Origin: Ruegeria pomeroyi
GTDB taxonomy: Bacteria > Pseudomonadota > Alphaproteobacteria > Rhodobacterales > Rhodobacteraceae
Direction: 5' to 3'
Assembly (NCBI RefSeq): GCF_021405525.1
Contig: NZ_JAGQAG010000001.1
Location: 1-64,000, forward strand
Length of the DNA: 64,000 nt
The translations under genes were made by a program, and so were the position numbers. This document shows positions 1 through 11,838 of this stretch, one piece after another. Below the pieces are notes generated by a model that searched no databases, had not been told where the DNA came from, and worked only from the letters and a program-made list of their open reading frames with translations. Position 1 is the first letter of the stretch, and every line of letters begins with the position of its first letter.

Positions 1-11
1 GTATTTATTAG

Positions 12-127
12 GTTTGGCGGTGACCTACTCTCCCGGGGCTTGAGCCCGAGTACCATTGGCGCGGAGGCACTTAACTTCCGGGTTCGGGAAGGGACCGGGT
101 GTATTGCGCTCGCTATGACCACCAAAC
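12..127 (-). rRNA. rrf: 5S ribosomal RNA
   Basis: This is the last RNA of the rRNA operon, which is transcribed leftwards. The minus strand shows the usual bacterial 5S features: complementary 5' and 3' ends (TTTGGTGG near 127 and CCGCCAAA near 12), the loop B/C segment CCCGAACCCGGAAGTTAAG, and a length near 116 nt. It follows 23S after a spacer of about 227 nt. Ends are set by pairing of the terminal helix and could be off by 1-3 nt. The operon may continue left of the window; a tRNA-fMet often follows 5S in this order but cannot be seen here. Confidence 0.95.
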
Positions 128-137
128 CGAATAAATA

Positions 138-164
138 CTCACTGTCCGCGTTGCGGACAGTGAG
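138..164 (-). other. Perfect hairpin in the 23S-5S spacer
   Basis: A 12-bp perfect inverted repeat (CTCACTGTCCGC and its complement) with a 3-nt loop, between 23S and 5S. The remaining spacer (165-354) has a weaker stem around 167-205 and no gene. A long, tight-looped helix here is a plausible site for RNase III maturation of the precursor; that role is inferred. Confidence 0.7.
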
Positions 165-777
165 AGTGGCAGGCAGCGTTTTCCGCAGGAAAGCGCGTTG
201 CCACCCGTTTTGTCCGGGCGGAGGGTATCAATCGGGTGCAATCCAGTTCTGGATTGTCACGTGTTGTCCAAGTTTTTTGGTGCTTTTGGTTCTTGATTTG
301 GCCTGGCGCGCGGAGCGCTGGAGGCCATTTGATCAGTCTTTCTGTTACTGGATCGGATCAAGCCTATCGGGCGATTAGTACCGGTCAACTGAACGCATTG
401 CTGCGCTTACATCTCCGGCCTATTGACGTGGTGGTCTTCCACGGCCCTCAGGGATACCTTGTTTTGAGGGGGCTTCCGCTTAGATGCCTTCAGCGGTTAT
501 CCTGTCCGATCATAGCTACCCTGCACTGCTGCTGGCGCAACAACAGGTCCACCAGTGGATCGTTCACCCCGGTCCTCTCGTACTAGGGGCAACTCCTCTC
601 AAGTATCCTACACCCACGGCAGATAGGGACCGAACTGTCTCACGACGTTCTAAACCCAGCTCACGTACCTCTTTAAACGGCGAACAGCCGTACCCTTGGG
701 ACCTGCTCCAGCCCCAGGATGAGATGAGCCGACATCGAGGTGCCAAACACTGCCGTCGATATGGACTCTTGGGCAGT

Positions 778-831
<54 letters not shown>

Positions 832-969
832 TCGGGACCACCGGATCACTATGGCCGACTTTCGTCTCTGCTCGACTTGTCAGTCTTGCAGTCAGGCTGG
901 CTTCTGCCATTGCACTCAACGAGCGATTTCCGACCGCTCTGAGCCAACCTTCGCGCGCCTCCGTTACGC

Positions 970-1004
<35 letters not shown>

Positions 1005-1259
1005 ACGCAGGGTCCCGGATCCGGATGACGGACCGCGGTTAGACATCAAGAGTGCGAAGGGTGGTATCTCAAGGGAGGCTCCACGGGAACTGGCGTTCCT
1101 GCTTCAAAGCCTACCACCTATCCTGCACATCACAATCCTGATGCCAGTGCGAAGCTGTAGTAAAGGTGCACGGGGTCTTTCCGTCTAACCGCGGGAAGCC
1201 TGCATCTTGACAGGCAATTCAATTTCGCTGAGTCGATGTTGGAGACAGCGGGGAAGTCG

Positions 1260-1342
<83 letters not shown>

Positions 1343-1901
1343 TGGGCTTCAATTCGGAGCTTGCACCCCTCCTTTTAACCTTCAGGCACCGGGCAGGCGT
1401 CAGACCCTATACGTCGTCTTGCGACTTCGCAGAGCCCTGTGTTTTTAATAAACAGTCGCCACCCCTGGTTTGTGCCCCGGATCCAAGTTGCCTTGAACCC
1501 GGGCCTCCTTCTCGCGAACTTACGGAGGTATTTTGCCGAGTTCCTTCAACATCGTTCTCTCAAGCGCCTTGGTATTCTCTACCAGTCCACCTGTGTCGGT
1601 TTAGGGTACGGTCTGATGGAGGGCTATTTCGGGGACCACTCAGCAGCCCGACCAATCCGATAAGGTCGAACTACATCCGTGATCCGTCACATCCTCCTGG
1701 CCCAGGAATATTAACCTGGTTCCCATCGCCTACGCCTTTCGGCCTCGGCTTAGGGGCCGGCTTACCCTGCTCAGATTAGCTTTAAGCAGGAACCCTTGGA
1801 CTTTCGGCGAGAGTGTCTCTCACACTCTTTGTCGCTACTCATGTCATCATTCTCGCTAGTGATCTCTCCACCGGATGGCTCACGCCCCGGCTTCATCGAA
1901 A

Positions 1902-1986
1902 GGACTCTATCCTGCGCTACCGCCTATTCGGCTACTTGAGCGCGATTTCTCGCGTCAAATGACCGGCGGCAATACAGGACAAGTCC
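1902..1986 (-). other. Helix-45 intervening sequence in 23S rRNA
   Basis: Between conserved 23S segments corresponding to the region around E. coli positions 1160-1200, the minus strand has an extra hairpin of about 85 nt. It is closed by two paired blocks (GGACT with AGTCC, then TCCTG with CAGGA). Inside it lies a copy of the 28-nt spacer hairpin (1914-1943). Insertions at this helix are known in alphaproteobacterial 23S and are removed by RNase III; excision here is inferred, not shown. Confidence 0.75.
1914..1943 (-). repeat. rrn hairpin repeat, copy 1 (inside 23S insertion)
   Basis: Minus strand reads GCGCTCAAGTAGCCG, a short loop, then GGCGGTAGCGC. The outer stem GCGCT/AGCGC is perfect and the 5' bulge CAAGTA is kept. 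This is the only copy inside a structural rRNA; the other six lie in the operon leader and spacers. Confidence 0.85.
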
Positions 1987-2111
1987 TATGTCACACTACG
2001 CTCCGCTACCATGCCTTGCGGCATCCTCAGCTTCGGCTCATGGCTTGAGCCCCGTTACATCTTCGCCGCAGGACGTCTTGATTAGACCAGTGAGCTGTTA
2101 CGCTATCTTTA

Positions 2112-2142
<31 letters not shown>

Positions 2143-3030
2143 TTGTTTTGGACATCCCACCTGCTTTCCCACTTAGCCATGAATTGGGGGCCTTAGCTGG
2201 AGGTCAGGGTTGTTTCCCTCTCCACTACGGGCGTTAGCACCCGCAGTGTGTCTGCCATCTAGTACTCCCGGGTATTCGGAGTTTGGTTAGGATCAGTAAG
2301 CCTGTGGGGCCCCATTACCCATCCAGTGCTCTACCCCCCGGGGTATTCGGATGACGCTCTACCTAAATAGATTTCGCGGAGAACCAGCTATCTCCGAGTT
2401 TGATTGGCCTTTCACCCCTAGGCACAGCTCATCCCGATCCTTTTCAACGGATGTGGGTTCGGTCCTCCAGCAAGTGTTACCTTGCCTTCAACCTGGCCAT
2501 GCCTAGATCACTCGGTTTCGGGTCTGATCCCACGAACTCGACGCCCTATTAAGACTCGCTTTCGCTGCGCCTACACCTAACGGCTTAAGCTTGCTCGTGA
2601 GACCAAGTCGATGACCCATTATACAAAAGGTACGCCGTCAGGACGCTAGGTCCCTCCGACTGCTTGTAGGCGTCCGGTTTCAGGTACTGTTTCACTCCCC
2701 TCGTCGGGGTGCTTTTCACCTTTCCCTCACGGTACTGGTTCGCTATCGGTCAGCAAGGAGTACTTAGCCTTCGAAGGTGGTCCTCCGATCTTCAGACAGG
2801 ATTTCACGTGTCCCGCCCTACTTAATACGTCCCATCGAACTTCGAATACGGGGCTGTCACCCGCTATGGCCATGCTTCCCAACATGTTCTTCTCATTCTC
2901 AAGGCTCGGCTGGTCCCCGTTCGCTCGCCACTACTAGGGGAGTATCAATTGATTTCCTTTCCTCCGGGTACTTAGATGTTTCAGTTCCCCGGGTTTGCTC
3001 TTAAAACCCTATGTATTCAGGTCTTAAGTA

Positions 3031-3081
3031 CCTGTTCATGCTCATTATTGATAGCGAGGCTAACAATAACAAACATTCAGG
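3031..3081 (-). other. Helix-9 intervening sequence in 23S rRNA
   Basis: About 130 nt into the 23S transcript, the helix 9 position carries an enlarged, AT-richer hairpin. It starts CCTG and ends CAGG, with an inner TTATTG/CAATAA stem. E. coli has only a short helix here. Extended helix 9 is a known RNase III fragmentation site in alphaproteobacteria; this one is small, about 50 nt. Confidence 0.7.
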
Positions 3082-3240
3082 TGGGTTGCCCCATTCGGAG
3101 ATTCATGGATCAAAGCCTATTCTCGGCTCCCCATGACTTATCGCAGAGTATCACGTCCTTCATCGCCTCTTGCTGCCAAGGCATCCACCAAACGCCCTTC
3201 TCGCGCTTGATTCGATCCAGAAAAAGAGAGACTGATTAGC

Positions 3241-3268
3241 GCCCTACCGCCTTGCGGCTACTTGAGGG
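3241..3268 (-). repeat. rrn hairpin repeat, copy 2
   Basis: Minus strand CCCTCAAGTAGCCGC, loop AAG, GCGGTAGGGC. Outer stem CCCT/AGGG, bulge CAAGTA, inner stem GCCGC/GCGGT. It sits about 30 nt upstream of the 23S 5' end. Confidence 0.9.
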
Positions 3269-3486
3269 CTCCAACTCTCACGGCCCGGGCTGGTTCGACC
3301 AGGCCTTGTTTCTGAACCAAAAGTCACTTTTCCCGCTCAGCCCGTCAGGGCTGAACATATTGGTGCGTATCCTCGCGGACCGCACCGGGTTAGTGTACTT
3401 GACTTGGACAACGTCTGTTCGTTTCAACAGGGATACGTCAGATCGAGCCGGCTAGACCCAATCCACGCCTTCCGCTCTCTTCACCT

Positions 3487-3514
3487 GCCCTACCGCCTTG
3501 CGGCTACTTGAGGA
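3487..3514 (-). repeat. rrn hairpin repeat, copy 3
   Basis: Same element with outer stem GTCCT/AGGGC (one G-U pair), bulge CAAGTA and inner stem GCCGC/GCGGT. It lies only 5 nt from copy 4, so the two form a tandem pair. Confidence 0.9.
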
Positions 3515-3519
3515 CATGT

Positions 3520-3547
3520 GCCCCACCGCCTTGCGGCTAGTTGAGGA
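3520..3547 (-). repeat. rrn hairpin repeat, copy 4
   Basis: Same element; the bulge here is CAACTA, the only bulge variant seen. Outer stem GTCCT/GGGGC uses G-U pairs. The inner stem is identical to copies 2 and 3. Confidence 0.88.
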
Positions 3548-3762
3548 CGAAAGCAGAACCCGCTGAGATCGACACCTCACGCGGTGCGATCAAACAGAGT
3601 TGATTGATTTCTCTCTAAACGATGTCAATTCCGTCGCTTCCTCTGGAAGCGACGAGCGCGAGGCAGCGTATTCTCGAAGAGAATGCGCGTTCGCGCCGCG
3701 TATCTGTTGGAACAGATATCAAAACATTCAGCCAAATGCTTTGATCTCGGTTCCCAGGAATT

Positions 3763-3838
3763 TGGTGGAGCCTAGGAGGATCGAACTCCTGACCTCCTGA
3801 ATGCAAATCAGGCGCTCTCCCAGCTGAGCTAAGGCCCC
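3763..3838 (-). tRNA. tRNA-Ala (UGC)
   Basis: 76-nt cloverleaf on the minus strand, starting GGGGCCTTAGCTCAGCTGG and ending with an encoded CCA. The anticodon loop TTTGCAT gives anticodon TGC, which reads alanine GCN codons. The T-arm GTTCGATCC is intact. It sits in the usual Ile-Ala pair between 16S and 23S and is matured from the rRNA precursor. Confidence 0.98.
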
Positions 3839-3866
3839 ATAAAGGCGATCCTGAAGGCCGCTCTCA

Positions 3867-3942
3867 TTGATTGCTGCGCAATCAACTGCCGCTTGCCATC
3901 AAGAGGCACCGTTGGTCCGCATCTTTTGGCACAGCCAAAAGA
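3867..3942 (-). other. Two perfect hairpins between tRNA-Ala and tRNA-Ile
   Basis: The 109-nt inter-tRNA gap holds an 8-bp perfect stem at 3867-3885 (loop TGC) and a 9-bp perfect stem at 3922-3942 (3-nt loop). Together they cover most of the gap, which suggests structured linkers for tRNA excision. Confidence 0.7.
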
Positions 3943-3947
3943 GCGGA

Positions 3948-5757
<1,810 letters not shown>

Positions 5758-5810
5758 AAAATGCCGTTACCGGCATTCCATGACAGTCGAACCTCTGCAC
5801 ATCTTTGGTT

Positions 5811-5838
5811 GCGCTACCGCCTATCCGGCTACTTGAGC
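5811..5838 (-). repeat. rrn hairpin repeat, copy 6
   Basis: Minus strand GCTCAAGTAGCCG, loop around GATAG, GCGGTAGCGC. Outer stem GCT/AGC, bulge CAAGTA. It starts about 54 nt upstream of 16S. Confidence 0.85.
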
Positions 5839-5959
5839 ACGTTTAAGCGACACCCTCGGCCGGCTAGCCAAGAATACAACCAAAAGTCATCTGTCTGATG
5901 TACATCCGTTCCAAAAGAAACGTTGCACCACCAAACAGTGAAGCTGACACTCCATCATC

Positions 5960-5985
5960 GCACTACCGCTTCGATACTTGAGCGC
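5960..5985 (-). repeat. rrn hairpin repeat, copy 7 (divergent)
   Basis: Minus strand GCGCT-CAAGT-ATCG-AAG-CGGT-AGTGC. The inner stem has changed from GCCGC/GCGGT to ATCG/CGGT but still pairs with an AAG loop, and the outer stem GCGCT/AGTGC pairs with one G-U. Structure is retained although the sequence has diverged. Confidence 0.7.
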
Positions 5986-6257
5986 AGGATCATCGACCCC
6001 AACCCAAATACAAAACGCAGCGCTAAGAGCGCGATATACAGACGATCAATCCGTCGAAACGAACCAAACCGCCCACATATCTCTTCAGTCATCCATCAAT
6101 GTCAAACAGCACTGCCACCCGAAGGCCAAAAACAAGACCGATGCGCCAATCCCTCAGCGCGCCCGCCCCGCTCATTCCTCGAATGCCGCCGTCTCTCCAG
6201 CGTGTCCGGCCGTCTCTCCGACCCGTCCGCAGCACCTCAGCGCCGCCGGTGAAGGGG

Positions 6258-6345
6258 GTTCTAGGCCCAACCAAAAAGAGTCGCAAGCACAAAAATACAA
6301 AAATAGAAAAAAATTGAAAAACAATCTATATGTTTGATTTAATTA
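6258..6345 (-). promoter_or_regulatory. rRNA operon promoter with AT-rich UP element
   Basis: On the minus strand, a -35 box TTGCGA (6281-6286) and a -10 box TAGAAC (6258-6263) are separated by exactly 17 nt. Directly upstream (6291-6345) is a run of A and T tracts, rare in this GC-rich region, matching the UP element of strong rRNA promoters. Position and strand fit the operon. The start site would be near 6250. Confidence 0.7.
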
Positions 6346-6464
6346 TACTTTATGGCCTTCGAGCCTAGGAGAACGAGTAGCTGCAGGCTCACCGTTTCGA
6401 AATAGTCCAAGCAACCGCTATTCGGGGCCTCGCCAATACTACCGGCGAAGCGTGACCGTCTGCT

Positions 6465-6494
6465 CCCCGGCCCCGCCCTTAGGCGGGGCCGGGG
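6465..6494 (-). terminator. Strong GC hairpin after the lysine catabolic genes
   Basis: A perfect 13-bp stem (6465-6477 with 6482-6494, loop of 4 nt), 10 nt past the stop of the aldehyde dehydrogenase gene. There is no U tract, so it may act as a 3'-end stabiliser or a weak terminator separating this block from the rRNA operon. Confidence 0.55.
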
Positions 6495-6504
6495 TCATTC
6501 AGAA

Positions 6505-8019
6505 TTAGATGTCGAACTTCACGCCCTGAGCAAGCGGCAGGTCAGCGGAATAGTTCACGGTATTTGTTTGTCGGCGCATATAAGCTTTCCACGCGTCCGA
6601 GCCACTCTCTCGACCGCCACCAGTTTCCTTTTCACCGCCGAAAGCTCCGCCGATTTCGGCCCCTGAGGGGCCGATGTTCACATTGGCAATGCCGCAATCC
6701 GACCCCGCCGCCGACAGGAACTGCTCAGCTTCGCGCATGTTCAGTGTGAATACACAAGAGCTGAGGCCCTGAGGGACGTCGTTCTGGATATGAATCGCCT
6801 CTTCGAAACTATCATAACCCATCACATAAAGGATCGGCGCAAAGGTCTCGGTCTTTACGGTGGCGCTCTGTCCCGGCATTTCGACGATCGCGGGTTGCAT
6901 ATAGACACCACCCGCAGGCATGCCCTCGGTGACACGCGCGCCGCCAAAGACAACACCGCCTTCAGCCTGAGCCAATTTCAGCGCCGCAGTCATCGCGTTG
7001 CCAGATGCCTCATCCACCAGCGGCCCAATCAACGTGCCTTCGGTCAGCGGGTTGCCGATCGGCAAACCTGCATAAGCCTTCTTCAAACGCGCGACCAACT
7101 CGTCCTTGATCGAGTTATGCGCGATCAAGCGGCGCAGCGTGGTACAGCGCTGACCCGCGGTTCCCACCGCCGAGAACACGATGGCGCGAACCGCCATTTC
7201 CAGATCGGCCGAGGGGCCAACGATCATCGCATTGTTGCCGCCCAGTTCCAGGATGCACTTGCCGAACCGTGCCGCCACAATGGGTGCCACGGCACGACCC
7301 ATGCGCGTCGAACCGGTGGCCGAAATGATCGGCACATCCTCGCTCTCGACCAGCGTGCGGCCCAGATCGGCCCCGCCGATCAGGGTCTGCAACAGCCCGT
7401 CCGGCGCATCGCCGAACCGGGCCAGCGCGCGGTCAAAGATCTTCTGACAGGCCAGCGCGGTGAGAGGCGTCTTTTCCGACGGTTTCCAGATCACCGGATC
7501 ACCGCAGACGATGGCCAGCGCCGCGTTCCAGGACCAGACGGCAACGGGAAAGTTGAAGGCCGAGATCACGCCGACCGGTCCCGCCGGATGCCAGGTTTCC
7601 ATCATCCGGTGACCGGGGCGTTCGGATGCGATGGTCAGGCCATAAAGCTGCCGCGACAGGCCGACAGCGAAATCGCAGATGTCGATCATCTCCTGCACTT
7701 CGCCCAACCCTTCGGAGGTGATCTTGCCCGCCTCCCAACTGACCAGCGCGCCCAGCGCCTCTTTCGAGGCGCGCAGTTCTTCGCCCAGCAAGCGGATCAA
7801 CTCACCCCGGCGCGGCGCAGGCACGCTGCGCCAGATCTTGAAGGCCGATTTGGCACGATCCAACACCGCACCCATCTCGGACAACGGCGTTTCGTGCACC
7901 TCGCCCAGCACCCGACCATCAATCGGAGAGGTGACGCGGATGCTGCCCCCGGTCAGATCGGCGGCACCAAGGCCCAGTTGCTGCAATACGGTTTCAGCGG
8001 TCATGACGATATCTTTCAT
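6505..8019 (-). CDS. amaB: Aldehyde dehydrogenase, likely L-aminoadipate-semialdehyde (piperideine-6-carboxylate) dehydrogenase
   Basis: NAD(P)+-dependent aldehyde dehydrogenase of the ALDH7 (antiquitin) type, 504 aa. In this family the enzyme oxidises 2-aminoadipate 6-semialdehyde, in equilibrium with piperideine-6-carboxylate, to 2-aminoadipate, a late step of lysine breakdown. Catalytic residues are visible: Glu258 in ELGGNN and Cys292 in GQRCTT. The FNFPVAVWSWN segment (about 155-165) is typical of ALDH7. The gene starts 3 nt after the stop of the saccharopine-dehydrogenase-like gene, so the two are probably co-transcribed, which supports the substrate assignment. A second in-frame ATG lies 5 codons in (8004); neither start has a strong ribosome binding site. 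Substrate is inferred from family and context. Confidence 0.88.
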   Translation of the reverse strand: MKDIVMTAETVLQQLGLGAADLTGGSIRVTSPIDGRVLGEVHETPLSEMGAVLDRAKSAFKIWRSVPAPRRGELIRLLGEELRASKEALGALVSWEAGKITSEGLGEVQEMIDICDFAVGLSRQLYGLTIASERPGHRMMETWHPAGPVGVISAFNFPVAVWSWNAALAIVCGDPVIWKPSEKTPLTALACQKIFDRALARFGDAPDGLLQTLIGGADLGRTLVESEDVPIISATGSTRMGRAVAPIVAARFGKCILELGGNNAMIVGPSADLEMAVRAIVFSAVGTAGQRCTTLRRLIAHNSIKDELVARLKKAYAGLPIGNPLTEGTLIGPLVDEASGNAMTAALKLAQAEGGVVFGGARVTEGMPAGGVYMQPAIVEMPGQSATVKTETFAPILYVMGYDSFEEAIHIQNDVPQGLSSCVFTLNMREAEQFLSAAGSDCGIANVNIGPSGAEIGGAFGGEKETGGGRESGSDAWKAYMRRQTNTVNYSADLPLAQGVKFDI

Positions 8020-8022
8020 GTT

Positions 8023-9219
<1,197 letters not shown>

Positions 9220-9244
9220 TTATGACGGGTTTCTTGACATTATG

Positions 9245-9673
9245 TCAGGTTCGATCAATCCGCTGCCCAAAGACCACAAATGTATTTGTGCGCAAGATGC
9301 CGGGAATGGCCCCAACTTCGTCGACCAGAATGTCCAGATCCTCGATCCTGGGCGCCTCGGCCGAGAGCAGCAGGTCGTATTCGCCATTGATCGACAGGCA
9401 CAGCTTGATCTCGGGATAGGATTCGAGCCGCTTGACGATGCGCGTGGTCTCTTTCTGCTGCACTTCCAGCAGCACGACGACCTGAACCTTGCTTTCATCC
9501 TGGGGTTCGCGCAGCACCACGGAATAGCCCGCGATCACGCCGCGCGCCTCCATCCGGGTGATGCGTTCGTGCACGGTGGTGCGGGCCACGCCCAGGCGCG
9601 CGGCGATCTTGGTGGTCGATTCGCGCGCATTGTGTTGCAGCGCCGCGACGATCTGACGGTCAAGCTGATCCAT
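9245..9673 (-). CDS. Lrp/AsnC-family transcriptional regulator
   Basis: 142-aa regulator with an N-terminal winged helix-turn-helix (MDQLDRQIVAALQHNAR onward, recognition part around ARLGVARTTVHERI) and a C-terminal RAM ligand-binding domain. The start at 9673 is chosen because AAGGAAG precedes it and it is the canonical Lrp beginning; a longer frame to 9784 has no support. It is upstream of, and on the same strand as, the lysine catabolic pair. Lrp-type proteins commonly control adjacent amino-acid catabolism in response to the substrate, so lysine or an intermediate is the likely effector (inference). The 115-nt gap 9130-9244 would hold the promoter it controls. Confidence 0.88.
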   Translation of the reverse strand: MDQLDRQIVAALQHNARESTTKIAARLGVARTTVHERITRMEARGVIAGYSVVLREPQDESKVQVVVLLEVQQKETTRIVKRLESYPEIKLCLSINGEYDLLLSAEAPRIEDLDILVDEVGAIPGILRTNTFVVFGQRIDRT

Positions 9674-9725
9674 GCCACTTCCTTGCCCCGCCGGATGGGG
9701 CGGCGCAAGGATTATCACGTATGGC

Positions 9726-10709
9726 TTACAGTTCCAGAATGGTGCTGCCGGTGGTCTGGCGCGCTTCAAGTGCGCGATGGGCATCGGCCACCCGATCCAG
9801 CGGGAAACGCTGGTCGATCCGGATCTTGACCTCGCCGCCCGTCACCTTGCCAAACAGACGCCGCGCCATCGCCTGACAGGCGGCATGGTCGGCAATATGG
9901 GTAAAGAGCGTCGGGCGGGTGATCTTCAGACTGCCCTTTTGACCAAGGATACCAATGCTGATTGGCGGCACCGGCCCCGAGGCATTGCCAAAGGAAATCA
10001 TCATGCCCAGTGGCTTGAGGCAGTCCAGCGACCCTTCGAACGTGTCCGCGCCGATCGAATCCATCACCACGTCGACACCCTTGCCACCGGTCAGCTCTCG
10101 TACCCGATCGGTGAAATTCTCGGTCCGGTAATTGATGACATGCGTCGCGCCATGCGCCTTGGCCAGCGCGCATTTCTCGTCGCTGCCCGCTGTGCCGATC
10201 AGGGTGATGCCTTCGGATTTGGCCCATTGGCAGGCGATCAGGCCAACGCCGCCCGCCGCCGCATGGAACAGCACGGTATCGCCCCGCGACAAAGGTGTGG
10301 TGCGATGGAAGAGGTAGTCGACCGTCAACCCCTTGAGCATCATCGCGGCCGCCTGATCGAAGGAGATCTCGTCAGGCAGCGGGCAGACCTGCGCCGCCGG
10401 CATCACCCGCGCCTCGGTATAGGCCCCCGGAGGGGTGGCGGCATAAGCGGCCCGGTCGCCCGGTTTCAGATGAGTGACCCCCTCGCCCACCGCCTCGACC
10501 ACACCGGCCGCCTCCATCCCTAGCGCATGGGGAAGCGCCAAGGGATATAGCCCCGTGCGCTGATAGACGTCGATAAAGTTCAGCCCGCAGGCATGATGCC
10601 GGATACGCAATTCTCCCGGCCCCGGATCCCCCACGGGCAGGTCACGCAATTGCAGAACCTCGGGGCCGCCAAAGGCCTCGATCACCACGGTTTTTGCCGT
10701 CTCGCTCAT
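9726..10709 (-). CDS. Zinc-independent quinone oxidoreductase (MDR family)
   Basis: 327-aa medium-chain dehydrogenase/reductase of the QOR type. It lacks the zinc-binding cysteines of alcohol dehydrogenases and has the NADPH-binding motif AAGGVG at about 151-156. The family reduces quinones or enones using NADPH. Full family length, with an intact GroES-like N-terminal part (VVIEAFGGPEVLQL). It is one of two MDR paralogues in tandem on the minus strand (see 10779-11762). The true substrate cannot be read from the sequence. Confidence 0.88.
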   Translation of the reverse strand: MSETAKTVVIEAFGGPEVLQLRDLPVGDPGPGELRIRHHACGLNFIDVYQRTGLYPLALPHALGMEAAGVVEAVGEGVTHLKPGDRAAYAATPPGAYTEARVMPAAQVCPLPDEISFDQAAAMMLKGLTVDYLFHRTTPLSRGDTVLFHAAAGGVGLIACQWAKSEGITLIGTAGSDEKCALAKAHGATHVINYRTENFTDRVRELTGGKGVDVVMDSIGADTFEGSLDCLKPLGMMISFGNASGPVPPISIGILGQKGSLKITRPTLFTHIADHAACQAMARRLFGKVTGGEVKIRIDQRFPLDRVADAHRALEARQTTGSTILEL

Positions 10710-10778
10710 CTGGGTCCTCCCTCGTTCGGAATAACCCTAGCAGGCGCGCCCGCCGGGACAAGCCGGACGGGCGGGGTT

Positions 10779-11762
10779 TCAGGCGACCTTGAGAACGATC
10801 TTGCCGATATGGCCCGAACTTTCCATCCGCGCATGGGCGGCGGCGGCCTCGCTCAGGTCGAACTCGCTATCCATGACCGGTGCAACCCGCCCCGCGTCAA
10901 GCAGCGGCCAGACCGCCTCGCGCAGGTCGCGGGCGATATCCGCCTTGGCCAGATCGCTTTGCGGACGCAATGTGCTGCCGGTCAGGGTCAGCCGCTTGAC
11001 CATCATCAGGGCAAAGTTCAGCTCGACCACAGGCCCCTGAAGGAAAGCGATCTGCACCAGCCGTCCATCCTCGGCCAACGCCTTGACATTGCGAGGAATA
11101 TAATCGCCACCCACCATGTCGAGGATCAGATCGGCGCCACCCTCGGCCCGCATCACCTTGACGAAGTCCTCGTCGCGATAATTGATTGCCCGCTCGGCAC
11201 CCAGGTCCAGGCAGGCGCGGCATTTGTCATCCGATCCGGCCGTGGCAAAGACCCGCGCGCCAAAGGCATGTGCCAGCTGAATCGCGGTCGTGCCGATCCC
11301 GCTGGACCCGCCATGCACCAGAAACCGCTCGCCCGCCTTGAGCCCGCCACGGGTAAACACATTGGACCAGACCGTGAAATAGGTCTCGGGCAGGCAGGCC
11401 GCCTCGCGCAGGGCCATGCCTTGCGGCACCGGCAGGCAATGGGCGGCGGGCGTCACCACATAATCGGCATAGCCACCACCGGGCAGCAGCGCGCAGACCT
11501 TGTCGCCCACGGCGACATCTTCGGCGCCGGGACCCACGGCGACCACCTCGCCAGAACATTCCAGCCCTGGCAGGTCACTGGCACCGGGTGGCGGATCATA
11601 GGCCCCGGCCCGCTGCAACGCGTCGGGCCGGTTCACGCCGGCATAGGCGACCTTGATCAGCACCTGGCCATGGCCCGGTTCGGGCCGCGGGCGCTGGGTC
11701 AGCTGCAGAACCTCGGGCCCGCCGGGCTTGCTGATTTCAACCGCACGCATCTGCTGGGACAT
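10779..11762 (-). CDS. PIG3-type NAD(P)H quinone oxidoreductase (MDR family)
   Basis: 327 aa, similar in length to its downstream neighbour but clearly a different subgroup: the start MRAVEISKPGGPEVLQL and the coenzyme motif HGGSSGIGT (about 150-158) match the TP53I3/PIG3 type. These enzymes use NADPH and act on small quinones. The gene lies between COQ9 and the other quinone oxidoreductase. An operon is possible (gaps of 69 and 76 nt), and a link to quinone redox balance is suggested by context only. Confidence 0.86.
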   Translation of the reverse strand: MSQQMRAVEISKPGGPEVLQLTQRPRPEPGHGQVLIKVAYAGVNRPDALQRAGAYDPPPGASDLPGLECSGEVVAVGPGAEDVAVGDKVCALLPGGGYADYVVTPAAHCLPVPQGMALREAACLPETYFTVWSNVFTRGGLKAGERFLVHGGSSGIGTTAIQLAHAFGARVFATAGSDDKCRACLDLGAERAINYRDEDFVKVMRAEGGADLILDMVGGDYIPRNVKALAEDGRLVQIAFLQGPVVELNFALMMVKRLTLTGSTLRPQSDLAKADIARDLREAVWPLLDAGRVAPVMDSEFDLSEAAAAHARMESSGHIGKIVLKVA

Positions 11763-11838
11763 GGAAACTCCTGTAGTTTGCTATTTGCAATCATCGCGGC
11801 CGTGCGCTCATCAAGCGCTTGCGGGCGTTCTTCGCGCG

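Larger units (their letters stand above)
3212..3762 (-). other. 23S to tRNA-Ala internal transcribed spacer
   Basis: This 551-nt spacer has no gene. It holds three copies of the rrn hairpin repeat (listed separately) and several unrelated tight hairpins: a perfect 10-bp stem with a TCT loop at 3632-3654, a nearly perfect 10-bp stem at 3666-3688, and a perfect 8-bp stem at 3701-3718. All would form in the precursor transcript. They are likely processing or antitermination structures, which is inference. Confidence 0.8.
5758..6257 (-). other. rRNA operon leader
   Basis: About 500 nt between the predicted promoter and 16S, with no supported gene. It carries rrn hairpin repeat copies 6 and 7 close to the 16S 5' end, and an 11-bp direct repeat GCCGTCTCTCC at 6188-6198 and 6209-6219 (21-nt period) near the transcript start. 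Leaders of rRNA operons normally carry antitermination signals. No boxA was identified with confidence. Confidence 0.7.
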
